Assembly: GCA_039818285.1 (NCBI GenBank) | Contig: JBCBUE010000001.1 | Coordinates: 1-64,000, forward strand | Length of the DNA: 64,000 bases | Reading direction: 5' to 3' | DNA from: JBCBUE01 sp039818285 | GTDB taxonomy: Bacteria; Planctomycetota; Phycisphaerae; Phycisphaerales; Phycisphaeraceae | Part shown: one piece after another, positions 42,731-51,924 of the stretch | Layout of the letters: every line of letters begins with the position of its first letter | Numbering within the stretch: the stretch's first letter is position 1 | Position numbers and translations under genes: made by a program | Notes under the pieces: model-generated | Seen by the model: the letters and a program-made list of their open reading frames with translations, nothing else | What the model was told of the DNA's origin: nothing | Databases searched by the model: none

Positions 42731-44983
42731 ATGCAATTACCAACCCTGTTTCATCTCGCACGTCGTTCTCGATGCCGAGGCCATCTTGGAGCGATCGGGA
42801 TGTCACTGATATTCGTATCGGCGAGCGCCGATGTCGCGCTCTCGGAAGCGGCGCACGAGCACAAACACGGCACCTGGCAGCCGCGTGCCATGGTCACCGC
42901 CGAGGCCCGCGCCGCCGGTGTGACCGTCGGCGGCGAGGGCGCCCAGTGGCCGCAGTCGATCGACATCGATCCGGTCACCGGCGAATTCCTCGTCTTCTCG
43001 ACCGACGTCGGCGGGCTCTGGCGCAGCATCGACGGCGGGGCCACCTGGGAACCGGCCAACGTCGGCTACACGCCGCGTGGCGGGTGCGGCATCGCCATCG
43101 ACCCGAACTTTCCTGAGCGCGTGATCAGCGTCGGCAGCAACTCGATGGGGTCGGCCGAGAACGGCCTGTACCTCAGCGAAGATCGCGCAGCGTCCTGGCG
43201 AGCGGTGATGAAGGTGCCCATGTCAGGCCGAGAAGACCGGCGCCGCCAAGTCGCGTTCGACCCGACGACGGGCGACGACGACGCGGGCCTGACGCGCGTG
43301 GCCTATTGGTCGCGCGGCCGCGAGGTGCAACCGGACATCTGGGGTGAACTGGAGATCGACCCCGGCCTGTACCGCAGCGACGACGGGGGCCGACACTGGA
43401 CACGCCTCGACGGCGCCGCCGACGCAGCCGGCCACGCGGCGCTCGCGGTGCACCCGACGACGGGTCGGCTGTACGCCGCAAGCGAACGCGGGGTCTACGT
43501 CAGTGACGACCGCGGCTCGACGTTCCACCGAGTGCTCGACACACCCGCGACAAGCATCGGGGTGAGTCCAGATCGGCCGAACGCGGTGTGGGTGACGCAC
43601 CCCGACGGCCTCTCAAGCTCGAGCGACGCCGGCGAGTCGTGGTCCGCCATCGAGACGACCGGGCTCGAAGAGCCCATCGCCGGCGAGACCGGCCGCGACG
43701 CGGCGCCGACGCCCCGCCGCAACGTCGTGTTCGGCGCCTTGCGTGTCAGCCCCGCCGACGCCGACCGGATGGTCATGCGCTCTCTCGCCGACGACTGGCG
43801 CTGGCTGCGTCACGTCTCCCACGACGGCGGGCGGACCTGGCGCCTCGGCGAGGTCGACTCATCGCTCGCGTTCTTCCCGCTGAACGCCAGGCAACTCATG
43901 TTCGACTGGCACCCGACCGATCCCGACGTCGTGTGGTCCTTCGGGGGCGACTGGCCGACTCGGAGCGACGACGGCGGTCAAACCTTCGAGTGGGCGGGCA
44001 ATGGGCAAAACGCCGTCTTCGTCGCCGGCCACTTCAACTTCAACCCGCATCATCCCGGCCTGCTGTTCCTCTCCAGCCAGGACTACAACGGGGGCGTCAC
44101 CCACGACGGGGGCGAGACGTGGCGATACACCCCCGTCTCCGGCGAGGGGTGGGGCGGCTTCGTGTACGGCGGATTGGCGATCTCGCCGACCGTGCTGGTT
44201 GGCGGCCATGCCCGAGGCGGATGGGGCGCCGAGCGGGTGCTGTCGATCAGCCGTGACGGCGGCGCGTCGTGGTCCGAGTCGCCCGACGTGAGCTGGACGA
44301 GCGATCGCGGCGACCCGACGTACGGCGTGGACGTCGGCTTGGTAGATCCGATCGACCCCGACCGCGCGTTCATCGCCGGCTTCCGCACCACCGACGGTGG
44401 CGCGACGTGGTCACGAATGGACGGCGTGGACGGCGTGTACGCGGCAAGCCGGTCGTCCAGCCGACTCTTCGGCGTCGAAGCCGACGCGGCTCGCTCCCGA
44501 CTGGTCGTCAGTGACGACCACGGCCAGACCTGGAAGGAGCTGATCCAAATCGACGGCTCGATCGACGACGTCTCGGTCACGCCGGACGGATCGACCGTCT
44601 ACCTCGCGAGCCAGTCTCGCCTGTGGCGCTACCGCGTCGACGGCGATCGCGAACGCGTCTTGGGCAACCCGCTGGTGCTGATCGACACCCCGCCGACGTC
44701 GACCGGCCGCCATCGGATCGACTCGGTCGCGGTCGACCCTCGCCATCCGTCCACGGTGTTCGCCGGCCAACGAATCGACCTGCACGCGGCCGACGTCGGC
44801 GTGATGCGTTCTGACGACGGCGGAGCGACGTGGCACAACCTCAACGCGAGCGCCCCGCTTGGACCGGGCGAGATCGTCGATGGGGGCCGCGAGCCCCAGT
44901 GCATCCGGGTCGACCCGCACACCGGCGACCTCTGGGCCACCACCGGCTGCTACGGCGTCTGGGTCTATCGCCAGGCCAACTGA
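42731..44983 (+). CDS. Asp-box beta-propeller protein (sialidase/GH74-like)
   Basis: A 750-residue protein built of about eleven Asp-box repeats, for example SIDGGATW, SDDGGRHW, SHDGGRTW, THDGGETW and SDDGGATW. Such repeats form six- or seven-bladed propellers in sialidases, sortilin-like proteins and GH74 xyloglucanases, where two propellers make a cleft. The number fits a double propeller. A signal-like segment lies near residues 19-38. The catalytic type cannot be named. It ends the cassette that begins with the regulator at 39916, and has a counterpart at 47917-50073 in the next cassette. Confidence 0.75.
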   Translation: MQLPTLFHLARRSRCRGHLGAIGMSLIFVSASADVALSEAAHEHKHGTWQPRAMVTAEARAAGVTVGGEGAQWPQSIDIDPVTGEFLVFSTDVGGLWRSIDGGATWEPANVGYTPRGGCGIAIDPNFPERVISVGSNSMGSAENGLYLSEDRAASWRAVMKVPMSGREDRRRQVAFDPTTGDDDAGLTRVAYWSRGREVQPDIWGELEIDPGLYRSDDGGRHWTRLDGAADAAGHAALAVHPTTGRLYAASERGVYVSDDRGSTFHRVLDTPATSIGVSPDRPNAVWVTHPDGLSSSSDAGESWSAIETTGLEEPIAGETGRDAAPTPRRNVVFGALRVSPADADRMVMRSLADDWRWLRHVSHDGGRTWRLGEVDSSLAFFPLNARQLMFDWHPTDPDVVWSFGGDWPTRSDDGGQTFEWAGNGQNAVFVAGHFNFNPHHPGLLFLSSQDYNGGVTHDGGETWRYTPVSGEGWGGFVYGGLAISPTVLVGGHARGGWGAERVLSISRDGGASWSESPDVSWTSDRGDPTYGVDVGLVDPIDPDRAFIAGFRTTDGGATWSRMDGVDGVYAASRSSSRLFGVEADAARSRLVVSDDHGQTWKELIQIDGSIDDVSVTPDGSTVYLASQSRLWRYRVDGDRERVLGNPLVLIDTPPTSTGRHRIDSVAVDPRHPSTVFAGQRIDLHAADVGVMRSDDGGATWHNLNASAPLGPGEIVDGGREPQCIRVDPHTGDLWATTGCYGVWVYRQAN

Positions 44984-45106
44984 CCCCCGCCCCGGTCAAC
45001 CAGACAGTAAAGGGGTCGAAGACGGCGGGTTCCCGGGCTGCCGTGGCCTGTCGAGCCGGCCGATCGCCGGCGTAGCCGGGCGCCGTTCAGTCCAAGTGAC
45101 GATTTT

Positions 45107-45164
45107 AAGCAACTAGTTGCTTGACTCGAGATGCGCGGCTCTGTAATCTAGAAACCAGTTGCTT
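45107..45164 (+). promoter_or_regulatory. LacI-type gene promoter with two operators
   Basis: -35 TTGACT (45121-45126) and -10 TAATCT (45144-45149) with a 17-base spacer. Operator 1 is the perfect 16-base palindrome AAGCAACTAGTTGCTT (45107-45122), touching the -35 box. Operator 2 (45150-45164) keeps one perfect half AGTTGCTT at 45157-45164, near the start of transcription. Centres are 42 bases apart, four helix turns, so dimers would sit on the same face of the DNA. Confidence 0.85.
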
Positions 45165-45191
45165 AAACGTGTGTCTGACTCAGAGGTTCCC

Positions 45192-46226
45192 ATGCCCCGC
45201 ACCGCCAAAGGCAGCCCGACCATGCTCGCCGTCGCCGAGCACGCCGGCGTCAACAAATCGACGGTCAGCCGGATCCTCAACGACAGCTACCCCAAGGGTT
45301 TCTCCGTCCGCCCCGAGGTCCGCGAGCGTGTCCTGCGGGCGGCCAAAGAACTCAGCTTCAAGCCCAACCCCTTCGTCCGTGGGCTCAAAGCCAAGCGGAC
45401 CAAGATGGTCGCCATGCTGGGTTTGCGCGACTTCGGCTGGTCCAGCCGGGGGGCCGACGAGCACGCCATCAACGCGATGATCGACGCCTTGGCCGACGCC
45501 GACTACGAGGTCTGCACGACCTTTATCAAGCCCGGCAACCCCGACTTTCAGCCGCCGCGGTGGCGTGTCGATGCCGCGGTGGTCGTCGGCAACTCCTCGG
45601 CCGAGCAGGTCAGCGAGCTCGATCAGTCCGGCATCCCCTACGTCACCGTCAACGGCCCGGCCGGCCCGGCGGGCGGATCGGTGATCGTCGACGACGCGCA
45701 CGGCGCCGAGTCGGCCGTGCGCAAGCTGATTGAGCTCGGCCATACCCGTATCGCCTATCTCTACTCGGCGTTCGACGCGACGCCGCCCGCGGCCGACCGC
45801 GTGGCGCACGCCAGCGAGATCGACCGCCGCGACGCATACGTCGCCGCGATGCAAGAAGCCGGTCTCGAGCCCGTCGCCGGCTACGACCGCACCGACTGGA
45901 CCGCCGAGCAAGCGATCGAGCAGATCGTCGTTCGCGACAAGGCCACGGCGATCCTCTCTTATCACCACGTCATGGCCGTCCAACACGTCGCCGCGATCCA
46001 GCGGGCCGGACGACGCGTGCCGGACGACGTCAGCGTGCTCTGCTTCAACGACGCGTTTCCCACCGCCGAGATGCACCCGTCGCTCACCGCGATGTCGCTG
46101 CCCGGCGAAGCGATGGGCCGCGAGACCGCCCGCATGATCCTCGACATGATCGAGGGCGGGACACCCAAGCAGATGCTGTTCTCCGAGTCTCTGATTCTCC
46201 GCGAGTCGACGGCCCGTTGTCGTTGA
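45192..46226 (+). CDS. LacI-family transcriptional regulator
   Basis: A 344-residue repressor. The helix-turn-helix is TMLAVAEHAGVNKSTVSRIL near residues 10-30, followed by the hinge region and a sugar-binding domain (MVAMLGLRDFGW to the end). ATG 45192 is chosen because AGAGG lies just before it; a TTG start at 45159 would fall inside operator 2. It probably controls itself and the PEP-CTERM, pseudopilin and Asp-box genes downstream. The effector is unknown. Confidence 0.9.
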   Translation: MPRTAKGSPTMLAVAEHAGVNKSTVSRILNDSYPKGFSVRPEVRERVLRAAKELSFKPNPFVRGLKAKRTKMVAMLGLRDFGWSSRGADEHAINAMIDALADADYEVCTTFIKPGNPDFQPPRWRVDAAVVVGNSSAEQVSELDQSGIPYVTVNGPAGPAGGSVIVDDAHGAESAVRKLIELGHTRIAYLYSAFDATPPAADRVAHASEIDRRDAYVAAMQEAGLEPVAGYDRTDWTAEQAIEQIVVRDKATAILSYHHVMAVQHVAAIQRAGRRVPDDVSVLCFNDAFPTAEMHPSLTAMSLPGEAMGRETARMILDMIEGGTPKQMLFSESLILRESTARCR

Positions 46227-46270
46227 TCGCTCCGTCTCTGTCCGTGTGGACCCTTCAAGGAGGTTCTTGG

Positions 46271-46969
46271 ATGCCAACTCAGATGTTCAATGTGCTGACC
46301 GGCGGATTCGTAACCGTGACGACCCTCGCGATCGCAACGGCAAGCCCAACCGCGTCGGCCGCCGTCTTCACAGACGCCGGCAATTCGGGCGATTTCTTCG
46401 GCACCGCCAACCAGATGGCGATCTTCAACACGGGTCAGGACTACCTGATCGACGGCTCGTTCGAGGTCAGCTTCACGACCTACGACGGCGACGGCGGCAC
46501 CCTCGAGGACGACAAGGCCCTCGGGACGATCGACTATCACGTCGCCAACATCGACCTTGGCCTGCCCGCTGGAGAGACCTTCACGGGCGTTGAGATCGAC
46601 ACCGCGACGTGGGACGGCCGATCCAACTTCGACGGCCAATCCGAGAGCGACATCTACATGGTTCAGCTCTCGGATGACGGCGTGACGTTTGGCGCTCCCA
46701 TCGTGCTCGGCTTCACCACGCCCGTCGTTTCGTCGAACCCCGGCTTTGTCCTGTCGACCGGTTCGGCGGACGGCTTCTTCGCCGATTACGTCCGGATCAG
46801 CATCCTGTCGCGCGTCGAAGCGGCCGGCTCGGGCGCCAACGACCCGTGGTCGTCGCGCATCGAGGAGATCCGCCTGACCTCCGGCGTGATCCCCGAGCCC
46901 GCGTCGCTCGCGCTCGTCGGCGCTGGCGTCGCGCTGGCCGGGCTCCGTCGCCGTCGGGCGGCCGACTGA
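46271..46969 (+). CDS. PEP-CTERM exported protein
   Basis: A 232-residue secreted protein with a signal peptide (TVTTLAIATASPTASA) and the tag VIPEPASLALVGAGVALAG followed by LRRRRAAD. The mature part is beta-rich (LDLGLPAGETF-type strands, SSRIEEIRLTSG near the end). AAGGAGG lies seven bases before ATG 46271. It follows the LacI gene by 44 bases. A GC hairpin with TTT at 46975-47008 after its stop may make it more abundant than the pseudopilin downstream. Confidence 0.82.
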   Translation: MPTQMFNVLTGGFVTVTTLAIATASPTASAAVFTDAGNSGDFFGTANQMAIFNTGQDYLIDGSFEVSFTTYDGDGGTLEDDKALGTIDYHVANIDLGLPAGETFTGVEIDTATWDGRSNFDGQSESDIYMVQLSDDGVTFGAPIVLGFTTPVVSSNPGFVLSTGSADGFFADYVRISILSRVEAAGSGANDPWSSRIEEIRLTSGVIPEPASLALVGAGVALAGLRRRRAAD

Positions 46970-46974
46970 CCTCT

Positions 46975-47008
46975 GCCCCGGCGTCGCCCGCAAGCGTCGC
47001 GGGGCTTT
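46975..47008 (+). terminator. Partial terminator between PEP-CTERM and pseudopilin genes
   Basis: GCCCCG (46975-46980) pairs with CGGGGC (47000-47005), followed by TTT. The T-run is short, so read-through to the pseudopilin gene at 47048 is likely. Confidence 0.45.
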
Positions 47009-47047
47009 CCGTTCTGTTTCGCCTACCCTTTAGCAGGACTCTCTCTC

Positions 47048-47833
47048 ATGAAACGTCAAGGCTTCACCCTGATCGAACTGCTGGTCGTGATTTCCATTAT
47101 CGCCCTGCTGATCAGCATCTTGCTGCCCGCGCTCGGCGCCGCCCGCGCATCGGCTCGCGATCTCCAGTGCAAGTCCAACTTCCGCCAGCTCGGCATCGCC
47201 AACCTCGCCTATTCCGTCGAGCACGGCGACCGCATGGCCGCGACGTGGGAGCACGGGTTCGCAGGAACATCGACCTTCTGGCAGGAGAACCTCGCCGAAT
47301 ACATCACCGTTCTCGAAGACGACGCCACCGCCACGACCCGCGAGCGTTGGCGTTCCAACCCCGACAACATGCTCAACTGCCCCGAGTCCGACTTCGGCGC
47401 GACAACGGATCGCTTCACAAGCGCCCCCAACAGTCTCATGCAAGGCGATCAGAACGGCGCAGACCCGTGGGACGGGTACGAGACCTATGTGGTGCCGAAC
47501 CCCTCTGAGATCATTATGTGCGGCGAGACAGACGGCGACCAAGGCGGCGCCGTCTCCAACAACCTGACCAGCGTCGACGGAACGATCGGTTGGGCCGGCG
47601 GCGGATTCGCGACTTCGATTGTCGGAAGCTGGTACTCCATCCCTGGCTTCCGCCACGGCGGTGACTACGAAGGAGCGGTGCCATCGGCGGCCGACCCGCT
47701 TCGAACCCTCGCCGGTCGGACGTCCAACCAGGTCTTGATGGACGGCCACGTCGACTCGTTCGAGCCCGAACAGCTCGTCGACAACAACGGCGACGGCTAC
47801 GACGGCAACGGCTCGCCCTGGCGCTGGTGGTAA
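47048..47833 (+). CDS. Prepilin-type (pseudopilin) protein
   Basis: A 261-residue protein with the short leader MKRQG-FTLIELLVVIS, the helix IIALLISILLPALGAAR and a C-terminal VLMDGHVDSFEPEQ segment like that of the protein at 41894-42688. The ending has a short repeat of Asn, Asp and Gly (DNNGDGYDGNG) that could bind calcium. It lies between the PEP-CTERM and Asp-box genes of the LacI cassette. Confidence 0.83.
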   Translation: MKRQGFTLIELLVVISIIALLISILLPALGAARASARDLQCKSNFRQLGIANLAYSVEHGDRMAATWEHGFAGTSTFWQENLAEYITVLEDDATATTRERWRSNPDNMLNCPESDFGATTDRFTSAPNSLMQGDQNGADPWDGYETYVVPNPSEIIMCGETDGDQGGAVSNNLTSVDGTIGWAGGGFATSIVGSWYSIPGFRHGGDYEGAVPSAADPLRTLAGRTSNQVLMDGHVDSFEPEQLVDNNGDGYDGNGSPWRWW

Positions 47834-47916
47834 AGCCCACACGTCATCACCTCCTCTGAACGCCTGCGCCCGAGCGGTCAAGCGGCCGCTCGTGGCATTT
47901 GCGGAGACACCTCCCG

Positions 47917-50073
47917 ATGAAACCGTCCCACCTTGCTATCGCGCTGGCGTGTGCCTCGACCATCGTTTGTTCTCACGTCGGCGGCGTCCACGCACAAGGG
48001 GACGAAACGCCTTTCGTGCTCGACCGCGCGGCCGAGCCGGCCTACGGCCCCTGGCGGTCATCGCGGATCGGCGGCGGCGGCTACCTGGTCAACGGGCTTT
48101 TCACCACCGACCCCGACGTCATGTACTGGTACAGCGACGTCGGCGGCGTCTACCGCTCGGACACCGCCGGCCGGTCGTGGCGGCAGATCAACGGCACGTC
48201 CGACGCTCCGGCGTTCGCGAACGTCCGCTCTCTGCTCGTGGACCCGCGCGACCCCGATCACCTGATCGCGGCAACCGGTTGGCAGTGGGGTGAGCGCGAA
48301 GGCATCATGCTCTCCAACGACGCCGGCGAGACCTGGCGGCTCGTCCAACCCGCGCAGTTCTACGGCAACGAGGGCAATCGGCACCATGGCGTCACGCTCG
48401 CGCGACACCCAGACCGGCCCGACACCGTCCTCGCGGCGAGCTCCGTCGATGGCCTGTTCCGCAGCCAGGACAACGGCGAGACCTGGGAACACCTCGGCCT
48501 TAACGGGCTCTTCGTCAGCGATCTGGTGATCGACGCCCGCCGCCCGGACCGCGTCTGGCTGAGCTCGGTCGATGCAGAGCCGCCCGCGCTCTACAACGCC
48601 GAGATCGCCGAGGCTTTCTACCGATCGGAGGACGGCGGGACGACATGGACGAAGCTCGCCGACCACGCACCCGACGAGATCGTCCAGCACCCGACACAGC
48701 CCGAAACCCTCGTGGGCATCTTCGACCAGAGCCTCGTCATGATCAGTGACGACGCGGGCGCGACCTGGCGCCCATTCGGGGAAGGCCTTCTGCAAGACGC
48801 GGCAGCGGCGAAGCAATACGGCGAGTCCTCCGGGCACACGTTCCTGGCCCTCGCGGCCGGGCCGGACTTCTTCGTGACCGCGGCCGGCGACGGCACGTTC
48901 TACCGTCGTGGGCTGAGTGATCCGACGTGGCGACAGCTCGCCACCCCGACGGTGAACGGCGGCGACTGGTACGGGCGCGATCCGATCGGTGACTGGAGCC
49001 GTTTCGGCCGGGCCGCGTCGTCGATCGTGATCGATCCCGACGACCCGGACCGCTGGTTCTTCGGCGACTGGTACGCCGTGTACGAGACACGCGACGCCGG
49101 GCGCTCGTGGACGCTGCGGGTCGACGGCATCGAGCTGACCGTCATCCACACCCTCCGTCAGGACCCCGACGGTCGCCCGCTCGTGCACCTCGGCATGGGC
49201 GACAACGGCTATTTCCGCACGACTGACGGGGGCGAACAGTTCGTCGAGACCAGTGATCGCACGAACAACGTTAAATCGATCGACGTCTCGCCGGTTCAGC
49301 CGGATCGTGTCTACGCCACCGGCACCACGACGGGTCATTGGCGAGCCCACGAATTGCTGGCCAGCGACGACGGAGGCAAGTCATGGCGCGTCGCCCCTGC
49401 GTCCGGGCTTCCCGCGATGGGCGAGCGGAACATGAACACCGTCGCGGTGGACCCCCGCGATCCGAGCCGTCTTTACGTCACCGTCAGCGGGCCGACCAAC
49501 CCCAACGACGGCGGCGTCTATCGCAGCGACGACGGCGGCGAGACCTTCGCTTACTCGGGCGATGGACTCCCCACCGGTGAAGGCCTGTTCAAAGAGCAGA
49601 TCTGGGAGAGCGGGCGGATGCTCGCGATCGGCGGCGGCGGCGAGCAGGTCTTGCTTGCTCAAGAGCCGAAACGCGTCTTCCAGCGGCCTGACTCGGAGTC
49701 TGCGTGGATCGAAGTCGACATCGATCTCGTTGGCCAGCCCTACGACGTCAAGGCCGACCCGCATGAGCCCGGGAGATTCTTCATCGCCGACACCGAAGCG
49801 GGTGTCTGGTCGAGTGACAACGGCGGGTCCGCTTGGCAGCGCGTGTTCGATCGACCCGCACGAATCGTGTCGTTCCATGTCGAGCGACCGGGCCTGGTGG
49901 CGGTGGCGCTGGAGCGCGATCGGGGCGTCGTTGTCAGTCGGGACGGGGGAGTAACGTGGACCGCGTTGAGCGATCGGCTGCCCAATCGTCACATCAACGC
50001 CCTTGCGTTCGACAAAGAGCGCCTGATGGTCGGCACGGCGGGCAACGGCGTCTTCTGGATCACGCTCGACTAG
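47917..50073 (+). CDS. Secreted Asp-box beta-propeller protein
   Basis: A 718-residue protein with a signal peptide ending near GGVHA and about eleven Asp boxes (SNDAGETW, SQDNGETW, SEDGGTTW, SDDAGATW, SDDGGKSW, SRDGGVTW and others), consistent with a double propeller. ATG 47917 has GGAG about nine bases upstream. It is similar in layout to the protein at 42731-44983 and closes the LacI cassette. Its 3' end converges on the GH140-like gene. GH74-type glucanase, sialidase-like or pure binding roles are all possible. Confidence 0.77.
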   Translation: MKPSHLAIALACASTIVCSHVGGVHAQGDETPFVLDRAAEPAYGPWRSSRIGGGGYLVNGLFTTDPDVMYWYSDVGGVYRSDTAGRSWRQINGTSDAPAFANVRSLLVDPRDPDHLIAATGWQWGEREGIMLSNDAGETWRLVQPAQFYGNEGNRHHGVTLARHPDRPDTVLAASSVDGLFRSQDNGETWEHLGLNGLFVSDLVIDARRPDRVWLSSVDAEPPALYNAEIAEAFYRSEDGGTTWTKLADHAPDEIVQHPTQPETLVGIFDQSLVMISDDAGATWRPFGEGLLQDAAAAKQYGESSGHTFLALAAGPDFFVTAAGDGTFYRRGLSDPTWRQLATPTVNGGDWYGRDPIGDWSRFGRAASSIVIDPDDPDRWFFGDWYAVYETRDAGRSWTLRVDGIELTVIHTLRQDPDGRPLVHLGMGDNGYFRTTDGGEQFVETSDRTNNVKSIDVSPVQPDRVYATGTTTGHWRAHELLASDDGGKSWRVAPASGLPAMGERNMNTVAVDPRDPSRLYVTVSGPTNPNDGGVYRSDDGGETFAYSGDGLPTGEGLFKEQIWESGRMLAIGGGGEQVLLAQEPKRVFQRPDSESAWIEVDIDLVGQPYDVKADPHEPGRFFIADTEAGVWSSDNGGSAWQRVFDRPARIVSFHVERPGLVAVALERDRGVVVSRDGGVTWTALSDRLPNRHINALAFDKERLMVGTAGNGVFWITLD

Positions 50074-50113
50074 GCGGGTTGCCCCATCGGATCGCACGGC
50101 CCCGACGCCGCGC

Positions 50114-51496
50114 TCACGCGATTGACCGACCGGCGGGCTTGCCGAAGTCAGCCGAAGCATCGTCGATCACCAGAACCCAGTCGGGCCCGCCCAGCGGCGA
50201 GCAAATGTCATGGACACCCGCGCTGAGCGTGCCGGCGTCGTGGCTTTGACCGCCACGGGGGTCAAACCACCAGGCGTGCCCCACGCCGCTATGGGTATCC
50301 ACCCTGACCCGAAGGCGCTGGGCCGCGCAGGGAAAATAGACCATCGCGTATCGCCCGTGTGTATCCCGTGTCGCCATCGGCCGCAACGCCCGCGCCGCGT
50401 CGTCATTCACGGCAGCTCCAATAACGGGCCAAGCCGTTTCGCGATCGAGCGGCACGTCTGGCAAGAGCTCGGGCGCCGGAACGCGATCGAAGTAGGGGCG
50501 TGAGAGCATCAGGCGCTTCAGCCAAATCATCTGCTCCGCTCCGGGGGCGTGTATCGCCTCTCGCCAGTCCGGCGACGGATGATTCACGGGCGCGCGGTCG
50601 GGCGTCGAGAACTGCCAGACGCTGTGGCTGCCGTAGGTGTGCCCACAAGCACCCGCAAACACCGCTCGATACGCCGCCTTGCGGACGTCGTAATCCACGA
50701 ATCGCCCAAACTCGGGGCGCCAATCTCGGCTGAATGGATCGATTGGATGGTGCTCGTAACACGGCTCAGCGTCTAGGACCGGCTTGAGCGGGCGCCTCTC
50801 CAGGTCGCGGTTGATCAGTCGCCAGCCAGGTGCATCTCGCATGCTGTGCCCCGACTGAATCATGTTGAGCGACAGCCATTCTCGCTCGTGCAGCGCCTCG
50901 CCCGAGCTCTCTGCCGCTTTGGGGTGGAAGGTCACGAAACCCGACGCGCCCGCGCCCTTGTCGAGACCCGCGGCCATCGCATCCCATACGGGGGCGTCGG
51001 CGGCGGCCGGGCGGTCGCCGCCCAAGACCCAGAGCACGTGAGACGCATCCCGGTACCGCACCCCGAGGTAGTGCCCGAACGCAAAAGCAGAATCTGTGTC
51101 AAAAACAATCGGGCCAACGCCCCAGAGCCCGCGATGCACTTTGTCCCCCCACGTTGGCAACATCGCTAGCCGAAGCCCCGCCTCGGCCGCCATATCCACC
51201 ACCCGATCGACCCATAAGAAATAGTGATCATTGGGACGCCTCGGATCGTCACCAGCCAGCGGCAGCCTCCCGCCGGCATCCGGCGTGTGCAAGCCGTCCA
51301 GCTCGGCCAGAATAACGGTTTGTACAAGGTTGAAACCCTGTCTGGCACGCAACGAGAAGTAATGCCGCGCTTCTTCTTCGGAGAGTCTGTGGATCAACTC
51401 CCACGCCGTATCGGCGAGCCAGAAGTACGGCTTCCCGTCTGACTCACAGAGGAAACGACCGTTACGCGAGACTCGTAATCGACCAGCCAAATCCAT
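50114..51496 (-). CDS. GH140-like glycosidase (DUF4038)
   Basis: A 460-residue enzyme of the DUF4038 group, which includes GH140 endo-apiosidases acting on plant rhamnogalacturonan II. Typical segments: the opening GRFLCESDGKPYFWLADTAW, VLWVLGGDRP near the middle, and LDAEPCYEHHPID later. No signal peptide is seen. A C-terminal beta domain contains DDASADFGKPAG. The gene lies alone on the minus strand and has its own repeat-containing upstream region (51510-51601). The substrate in this marine-type locus is unknown. Confidence 0.78.
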   Translation of the reverse strand: MDLAGRLRVSRNGRFLCESDGKPYFWLADTAWELIHRLSEEEARHYFSLRARQGFNLVQTVILAELDGLHTPDAGGRLPLAGDDPRRPNDHYFLWVDRVVDMAAEAGLRLAMLPTWGDKVHRGLWGVGPIVFDTDSAFAFGHYLGVRYRDASHVLWVLGGDRPAAADAPVWDAMAAGLDKGAGASGFVTFHPKAAESSGEALHEREWLSLNMIQSGHSMRDAPGWRLINRDLERRPLKPVLDAEPCYEHHPIDPFSRDWRPEFGRFVDYDVRKAAYRAVFAGACGHTYGSHSVWQFSTPDRAPVNHPSPDWREAIHAPGAEQMIWLKRLMLSRPYFDRVPAPELLPDVPLDRETAWPVIGAAVNDDAARALRPMATRDTHGRYAMVYFPCAAQRLRVRVDTHSGVGHAWWFDPRGGQSHDAGTLSAGVHDICSPLGGPDWVLVIDDASADFGKPAGRSIA

Positions 51497-51924
51497 CTCG
51501 GGATGCGTCAGTCAATCAGTCGGATCAACGCGTCTGGTCGATCGATTGACTGAGTGGATGTCATTGGTGAGCAGGGCAAAGTATAACACGACTGATTGAC
51601 TTATCGCCCTGTCTCTTCGGGCTTAAGACGAAGCGGGCGCGACAACTCCGCGAAGAGCAGTCAGCCTTGGCCGTCGCTTGATCCGAGAGACGTGGGGGGA
51701 GACGAGCGCCGAATCAACGAGCGTCGCGACGCCGGTGGCGACGGGCTCAAGTTGCCGGGTCGTGGCGGTTTGCGGGCGTAGCCGCAGCGATCGCCAGCGT
51801 ACATGCGAAGCCGCGGCACAAGGGCGAGAGCGATCAAGAGCGTGGCTGGTTTCCTGGCCATCACCGACGTCGTAGAGCGCTGATCGGGTACGACGCTGCG
51901 CGTGTTGCCGTTAGGCTGCCTTGA
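51497..51924. other. Intergenic region between GH140-like and ArsR-fusion genes
   Basis: The first ~110 bases are regulatory for the GH140-like gene. The next ~300 bases are GC-rich and hold only short frames on both strands without recognisable products. Confidence 0.5.
51510..51601 (-). promoter_or_regulatory. Repeated operator-like sites before the GH140-like gene
   Basis: AGTCAATCAGTCG (51510-51522) and its exact reverse complement CGACTGATTGACT (51589-51601) flank the promoter region. A third GATTGACT lies at 51544-51551. A leftward -10-like TATACT is at 51580-51585, close to the outer repeat. The binding protein is unknown. Confidence 0.6.
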
